A DNA stretch of 5,798 nucleotides. Origin: an uncultured Chitinophagaceae bacterium (GTDB lineage: Bacteria; Bacteroidota; Bacteroidia; Chitinophagales; Chitinophagaceae). Location: positions 1 to 5,798 of the forward strand of contig CAMPGT010000249.1 in the NCBI GenBank assembly GCA_946885665.1, given 5' to 3'. Shown in pieces: positions 1-5,798 of the stretch (position 1 is the stretch's first letter; each line of letters opens with the position of its first letter). A program made the position numbers and the translations under genes. The notes under the pieces were generated by a model. It had not been told where the DNA came from, did not search any database, and was given only the letters and a program-made list of their open reading frames with translations.

Positions 1-1036
1 TGGTGACAGCAACGATCGGACTGTACTTCACTACGCCATCTCTGTCTGCCATCAGCAGCCGGTATTGCACGGCTCGTTCATTTTGGTTCACATTATACTT
101 GTACACTTTACCTGCACCGTTACCTTGCGCCGCAATATTGGTGAGCTGTTGCCAGTGAGTGCCATCAGTCGTAAACTCTACGGTAAAATGGCTGGTGTTT
201 TGCTCATCCGCCGTTTTCCAGGTCAGTTCGGCGGAACAGCCATTTATTTTCCCGGTAAAACTTTCAAGCGTGAGGGGAAGTATCGTACTTAATGAACCGA
301 TGGCAAGCGCGCTAATGCCTGCTTGCCATGTGCCGGATAATGATGAATTTTCAGTATTGCCATCGGCCCAGTTACCCGAGAAAGTGCCTTCTCCCGAAGC
401 GCCACTTATGTTAATCCATTTTGAGCCATCCCAGCCTACCAATATTAAACCAGAAGCAAGCGCATAAGCTGTTACATCCGGAATGCTGACACTGATGTTC
501 ATGTTGGAAGCGGTGCCGGAAAGATTTTGCCAATCCCAAAAGCCCTGCGGCAATACCGATATTACGTCGGCATCTTTGCTGTTACGATCATGAGTGGAAC
601 CATCGGTAGGATCGGTAGTAGTACCGGGATCGCCGCTAAACCAGGCTGTGGCAAATGCTGTATTATCAGGGATGGTACCGGAAATGGTAACACTACGGTA
701 GTCGCTGGCCTGTCCAACGGGAAAGACAAAGCTTGTAGCCGAAGCAGAAGCGCCACGATAATATTTTACATATCCGTCTATGAGAAAGCCGGTGCCATCG
801 GAAGCACCGCTAAAAGCAGCGTCGGCAGTGGCGCTGAAGTATCCCGGCGCACTGCTGCGGTCGGTCGACCATACGGCGGCGGCCTCCGTGTTGAGTGCAA
901 GCTGACCGAACACACTTACTTCACCATCGGCAAATACATGTATGCCTTGCGCTAAGCAGGGGTCCGGCAGCATAAGCCGGACGACGAGAACTAACATTAA
1001 AGCAGTTAGGCGGTTAGGGCATTGGACCATGCACAT
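1..1036 (-). CDS. Secreted cell-surface protein, probable T9SS substrate (3' end outside window)
   Basis: The minus-strand frame is open from the window edge to an ATG whose codon ends at 1036, giving 345 residues; the C-terminus is missing. A second in-frame ATG lies two codons in (1030), and an in-frame TAA a few codons upstream rules out a much longer start. Residues 1-30 look like a signal peptide: Arg-containing n-region, hydrophobic TALMLVLVV core, likely cleavage after CLAQ. Residues 31-250 are rich in Gly, Ser, Thr, Asp and aromatics, with an FPVG motif (105-108) often seen in Bacteroidota surface proteins and an Asp-rich stretch (136-157) that could bind calcium (speculative). From LPLTLESF (253-260) to the edge it matches the beta-sandwich module (LTWKTADEQNTSHFTVE) that usually sits just before a T9SS sorting domain. 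Export across the outer membrane by T9SS is therefore inferred; the sorting signal itself is not visible. The specific function is unknown. It lies downstream of katG on the same strand but behind a terminator. Confidence 0.8.
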   Translation of the reverse strand, partial: MCMVQCPNRLTALMLVLVVRLMLPDPCLAQGIHVFADGEVSVFGQLALNTEAAAVWSTDRSSAPGYFSATADAAFSGASDGTGFLIDGYVKYYRGASASATSFVFPVGQASDYRSVTISGTIPDNTAFATAWFSGDPGTTTDPTDGSTHDRNSKDADVISVLPQGFWDWQNLSGTASNMNISVSIPDVTAYALASGLILVGWDGSKWINISGASGEGTFSGNWADGNTENSSLSGTWQAGISALAIGSLSTILPLTLESFTGKINGCSAELTWKTADEQNTSHFTVEFTTDGTHWQQLTNIAAQGNGAGKVYKYNVNQNERAVQYRLLMADRDGVVKYSPIVAVT

Positions 1037-1128
1037 GGGTATTTATCCACAGCACAGGAACGGACGCACCCGGCGCATATTGCGGCCAGGTAATTAAATT
1101 GACTATTGATAAATAATTACGCTTAGCG

Positions 1129-1146
1129 GGCGGTTCAGGCGGTTCA
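1129..1146. repeat. Tandem 9-bp duplication (GGCGGTTCA x2)
   Basis: Two perfect adjacent copies of GGCGGTTCA lie between the katG terminator and the start of the surface-protein gene. The neighbouring DNA (about 1091-1122) is AT-rich with TAATTA at both ends and may hold the promoter of the surface-protein gene, but no clear TAnnTTTG element is visible. The repeat is short and may simply be replication slippage. Confidence 0.5.
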
Positions 1147-1155
1147 ATGCAAATA

Positions 1156-1184
1156 AAAAGGCAATGGGGATTCCATTGCCTTTT
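1156..1184 (-). terminator. Intrinsic terminator downstream of katG
   Basis: A perfect 12-bp inverted repeat (AAAAGGCAATGG / CCATTGCCTTTT) encloses a 5-nt loop, about 27 bases past the katG stop codon. Read on the minus strand, the GGCAATGG stem is followed by a run of T residues, the form of a Rho-independent terminator. Because A-tracts flank both arms it could work in both directions. It should separate katG transcription from the surface-protein gene that follows on the same strand. Confidence 0.85.
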
Positions 1185-1211
1185 ATCATCTTTCACAAGG
1201 TGGTATTTCAG

Positions 1212-3557
<2,346 letters not shown>

Positions 3558-3583
3558 CTATCTTTCGATAGATGAAAGCTATC
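3558..3583. promoter_or_regulatory. OxyR-like operator upstream of katG
   Basis: GATAG (3567-3571), seven bases, then CTATC (3579-3583) exactly matches the ATAG-N7-CTAT half of the OxyR consensus and extends it by one base pair on each side. A further CTATC at 3558-3562 is offset by one base from the ideal 7-base spacing (six bases instead), and the fourth outer arm is poorly conserved. The site ends about 76 bases upstream of the katG start and lies directly upstream of the candidate promoter, where LysR-type activators usually bind. OxyR control of catalase genes is established in Bacteroides; control here is inferred. Confidence 0.5.
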
Positions 3584-3705
3584 GGCGTCTCCTAAAAAAT
3601 ATTTACCTGCCCCGCCTGTAACCTTGTGCGTTCGTTTTGCGTCAAACCGACTGAGATGGTTGTCGAGCCGGTCATCAGGGTAGGTGTCCGTTCATTTCTT
3701 TATCC

Positions 3706-3734
3706 TTTTCCGCGCTGTACAGACAACTAATTTG
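3706..3734 (+). promoter_or_regulatory. Weak candidate promoter for the outer-membrane protein gene
   Basis: CTAATTTG (3727-3734) resembles the Bacteroidota -7 element, keeping TTTG but not the leading TA, with a T-run (3706-3709) 17 bases upstream in place of the -33 TTTG. Transcription would begin near 3741, giving a leader of about 33 bases. An 8-bp palindrome, CTGTACAG (3715-3722), lies in the spacer. The rest of 3584-3705 shows no recognisable feature. Confidence 0.25.
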
Positions 3735-3773
3735 CATCATCTAACCAGGGCAACCTACGGCAAACTAATAGAC

Positions 3774-5798
3774 ATGAGACATTTGTATATAATACTATTC
3801 CTGGTATCCTCCGTTAGCTACCTGCCATCAATGGCTCAAACAAATGGAAGAATCGTCGGCACTGTAACCGCCGGCAATCAGCAACCACTTGAATCGGCGA
3901 CCGTTACTCTTCAAAAAGCAGCAGATTCGTCGGTTGTTAAAAGCGGCGTATCGGACCAGGCCGGAACGTTTGAATTTGAAAATATACCGCTGGGGAAATA
4001 CCTGGTACTGGTATCTGCAGTTGGCTATGAACCCTCCTATTCGCCAGTGGAAATTGCATCGGATGCGCTCAATGTTGTGTTAAAAACAATTGGGCTCACC
4101 GCACGTACCGAAGCCATGGCAGGCGTTGTGATCACCGCCAAAAGACCCCCAATCGAAGTGAGAGCCGGCAAAACTGTTGTGAATGTAGATGCATCGCCAA
4201 CCAACGCAGGTTTGAACGTGCTGGAGATCCTGGAAAAATCGCCCGGCGTGGCAGTAGATAACGATGGCAATGTAAGCCTGAAGGGCAAAAGCGGCGTGTT
4301 GATATTAATAGATGGCAAGCAAACTTACCTCTCCGGCACTCAGTTGGCTTCATTCTTAAAGAGCATACAATCCAGTTCACTCGACCAGATAGAGATCATG
4401 ACGAACCCTCCCGCGAAATACGATGCTTCAGGCAACGCTGGAGTGATCAATATCAAAACCAAAAAAGGTACAATCAAAGGCATAAACGGTAACGTTAGCC
4501 TCACCTACAACCAGGGCTTCTACCCCAAATATTTCGCCGGCGCAAACTTCAATTACCGCAACGACAAGCTGAACCTGTTCGGCAGCTACGATGGCGGCCA
4601 GTGGGAAGGACTTGGCATATTGAGTATCGACAGAAATTTTTACAAAAACAGTTCGTTCTCCGGCTCGTCTGACCAGTCGACCGAACGACACAATAAGAGC
4701 AACTGGAACAATGTAAAGCTCGGCCTCGATTATAACTTCTCGAAAAAAGATGTGGCCGGCATCGTGATAAGGGGAAATATCAATCCCTGGAAAAACTGGC
4801 AAAAGAGTTACTCGAACCTGCGCGATGTGGATGGCCATGTGAACACCCTGTTTCTTTCGGACGCTTACAATGCGAACGAAACAAAAAACATCAATACGAA
4901 CTTCAACTACAAGCACAGCTTCGACTCGACAGGCAAAGAACTTACCGTGGACCTTGACCAGGGATACTACAAAAGCAATGGAACTAATTTTTTAACGACC
5001 CGCGTCTTCGATGCCGGGAACGAACAAAAAGGAAACCCGATTTTACTCGAAGGCGAATTGCCCTCGGTTATCAAAATTTACACCGCTAAAGCAGATTATG
5101 TTCATCCGTTTAATAAAACCACAAAGCTGGAAGCGGGCGTTAAAACTGGTTTTGTGAACACCGACAATAACGTACTCTATCAAAGGGATACAGGCAGCGG
5201 ATGGAAAACAGATATTCAGCGAACAAATCACTTTGTTTATAAAGAAAACGTAAACGCCGCTTACGCCATCCTGACCACCACCATAAAAAAATGGGAGTTT
5301 ACAGGAGGATTGCGCCTGGAAAACACGAACGCCAGCGGCACGCAGAAGCTGAACGACTCGAGCTTTCAACGGAATTATACCAATCTTTTTCCCAATGTCG
5401 GCGCCGCCTATACTATCAATGAAAAAAACCAGTTGAGCTTTGCCTACAGCCGCAGGATCAGAAGACCCGACTATGAAGATCTGAATCCGTTTATCTTCTT
5501 CCTGGATTCGTTAACGTACGGACAGGGAAACCCGTACCTCCAACCGGAGTTTTCGAACAGGGCTGAATTAAGTCACACCTACAACAGATTTCTCACGACA
5601 ACATTCAGCTACACACAAACCAACAGTATCATAACAGACATATTGAAGCAAAACACCGAAAAGAGAACGACGTTTCAAACGAAAGAAAACTTCAGTCGCC
5701 TGCGGCAGTTCGGCGTATCTGTTTCGGCCAACAGGCAGTTGGTAAAGTGGTGGAACCTGAATGTATATGCAGGTGTTTTTGCCAACAATTATAACGGC
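3774..5798 (+). CDS. TonB-receptor-like outer-membrane beta-barrel protein (3' end outside window)
   Basis: An open frame of 675 codons runs to the window edge. The ATG at 3774 is followed by a signal peptide (MRHLYIILFLVSSVSYLPSMAQ, about 1-22, shown by its hydrophobic core and AQ end). Residues about 25-105 form a carboxypeptidase regulatory-like beta-sandwich (GRIVGTV; GTFEFENIPLGKYLVLVSAVGYE). Residues about 116-230 are a plug domain, with LEILEKSPGVAVD, ILIDGKQTYLSG and IEIMTNPPAKYDASGNAGVI. From about 235 onwards comes a barrel with alternating aromatic strands. RRPDYEDLNPF (563-573) and GQGNPYLQPEF (583-593) are signature stretches of the Bacteroidota outer-membrane beta-barrel family (OMP_b-brl_3 type). 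Relatives are usually about 780-800 residues, so perhaps 100-130 are missing. Members are assumed to carry substrates or act as channels in the outer membrane, but the ligand cannot be told from sequence, and no SusD-like partner gene lies in the window. It is transcribed divergently from katG with 291 bases between the two starts. Confidence 0.88.
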   Translation, partial: MRHLYIILFLVSSVSYLPSMAQTNGRIVGTVTAGNQQPLESATVTLQKAADSSVVKSGVSDQAGTFEFENIPLGKYLVLVSAVGYEPSYSPVEIASDALNVVLKTIGLTARTEAMAGVVITAKRPPIEVRAGKTVVNVDASPTNAGLNVLEILEKSPGVAVDNDGNVSLKGKSGVLILIDGKQTYLSGTQLASFLKSIQSSSLDQIEIMTNPPAKYDASGNAGVINIKTKKGTIKGINGNVSLTYNQGFYPKYFAGANFNYRNDKLNLFGSYDGGQWEGLGILSIDRNFYKNSSFSGSSDQSTERHNKSNWNNVKLGLDYNFSKKDVAGIVIRGNINPWKNWQKSYSNLRDVDGHVNTLFLSDAYNANETKNINTNFNYKHSFDSTGKELTVDLDQGYYKSNGTNFLTTRVFDAGNEQKGNPILLEGELPSVIKIYTAKADYVHPFNKTTKLEAGVKTGFVNTDNNVLYQRDTGSGWKTDIQRTNHFVYKENVNAAYAILTTTIKKWEFTGGLRLENTNASGTQKLNDSSFQRNYTNLFPNVGAAYTINEKNQLSFAYSRRIRRPDYEDLNPFIFFLDSLTYGQGNPYLQPEFSNRAELSHTYNRFLTTTFSYTQTNSIITDILKQNTEKRTTFQTKENFSRLRQFGVSVSANRQLVKWWNLNVYAGVFANNYNG

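Noticed and set aside
527..955. A 142-codon plus-strand frame
   Set aside because: It is antisense to the surface-protein gene, whose minus-strand frame has a signal peptide and a recognisable module; the plus-strand product resembles nothing.
1014..1196. A 60-codon minus-strand frame between katG and the surface-protein gene
   Set aside because: It begins next to the terminator hairpin, reads through it, overlaps the start of the surface-protein gene in another frame, and its product has no recognisable features.
3645..3662. Imperfect inverted repeats (AACC...GGTT, CGAC...GTCG) in the divergent intergenic region
   Set aside because: The stems are only four base pairs long, with no T-run or conserved RNA motif, so there is no basis for an RNA or terminator call.
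3656..3730. A 24-codon plus-strand frame (MVVEPVIRVG...) upstream of the barrel gene
   Set aside because: It is short, has no ribosome-binding signal or recognisable leader-peptide features, and ends inside the candidate promoter.
4428..4916. A 162-codon minus-strand frame
   Set aside because: It is antisense to the outer-membrane barrel gene, which is clearly coding; a Val/Ile-rich product like this is typical of the reverse complement of such genes.

Overview
The window looks like an ordinary chromosomal segment from a member of the Bacteroidota, probably of the Chitinophagaceae/Sphingobacteriia type. Three things support this: a secreted surface protein with the module that usually precedes a type IX secretion (T9SS) sorting domain; an outer-membrane protein with the Bacteroidota arrangement of carboxypeptidase-like domain, plug and barrel; and gene starts with A/T-rich leaders and no clear Shine-Dalgarno. 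The family-level placement is inference from protein style only.

Layout. Positions 1-1036 (minus strand) hold the N-terminal 345 residues of a predicted T9SS-secreted surface protein that runs off the left edge. Positions 1037-1211 are a short intergenic region with an AT-rich patch, a tandem 9-bp repeat and a strong hairpin terminator placed just after katG. Positions 1212-3482 (minus strand) are an intact katG for a 756-residue bifunctional catalase-peroxidase with all expected heme-site residues. Positions 3483-3773 are a divergent intergenic region. On the katG side it carries five GATAG/CTATC pentamers, including one GATAG-N7-CTATC site that matches an OxyR half-operator, next to a plausible Bacteroidota-type promoter. 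Positions 3774-5798 (plus strand) hold the first 675 residues of a TonB-receptor-like outer-membrane beta-barrel protein that runs off the right edge.

How they fit together. KatG is a cytoplasmic peroxide-detoxifying enzyme and is probably induced by peroxide through an OxyR-type LysR regulator. The flanking genes encode an outer-membrane and a cell-surface protein with no clear metabolic link to it. The terminator argues against an operon of katG with the surface-protein gene, and the barrel gene is divergent. I see no mobile element, CRISPR array, RNA gene, toxin-antitoxin pair or defence system. The most interesting part is the operator-rich DNA upstream of katG; I do not see a new biological system here.
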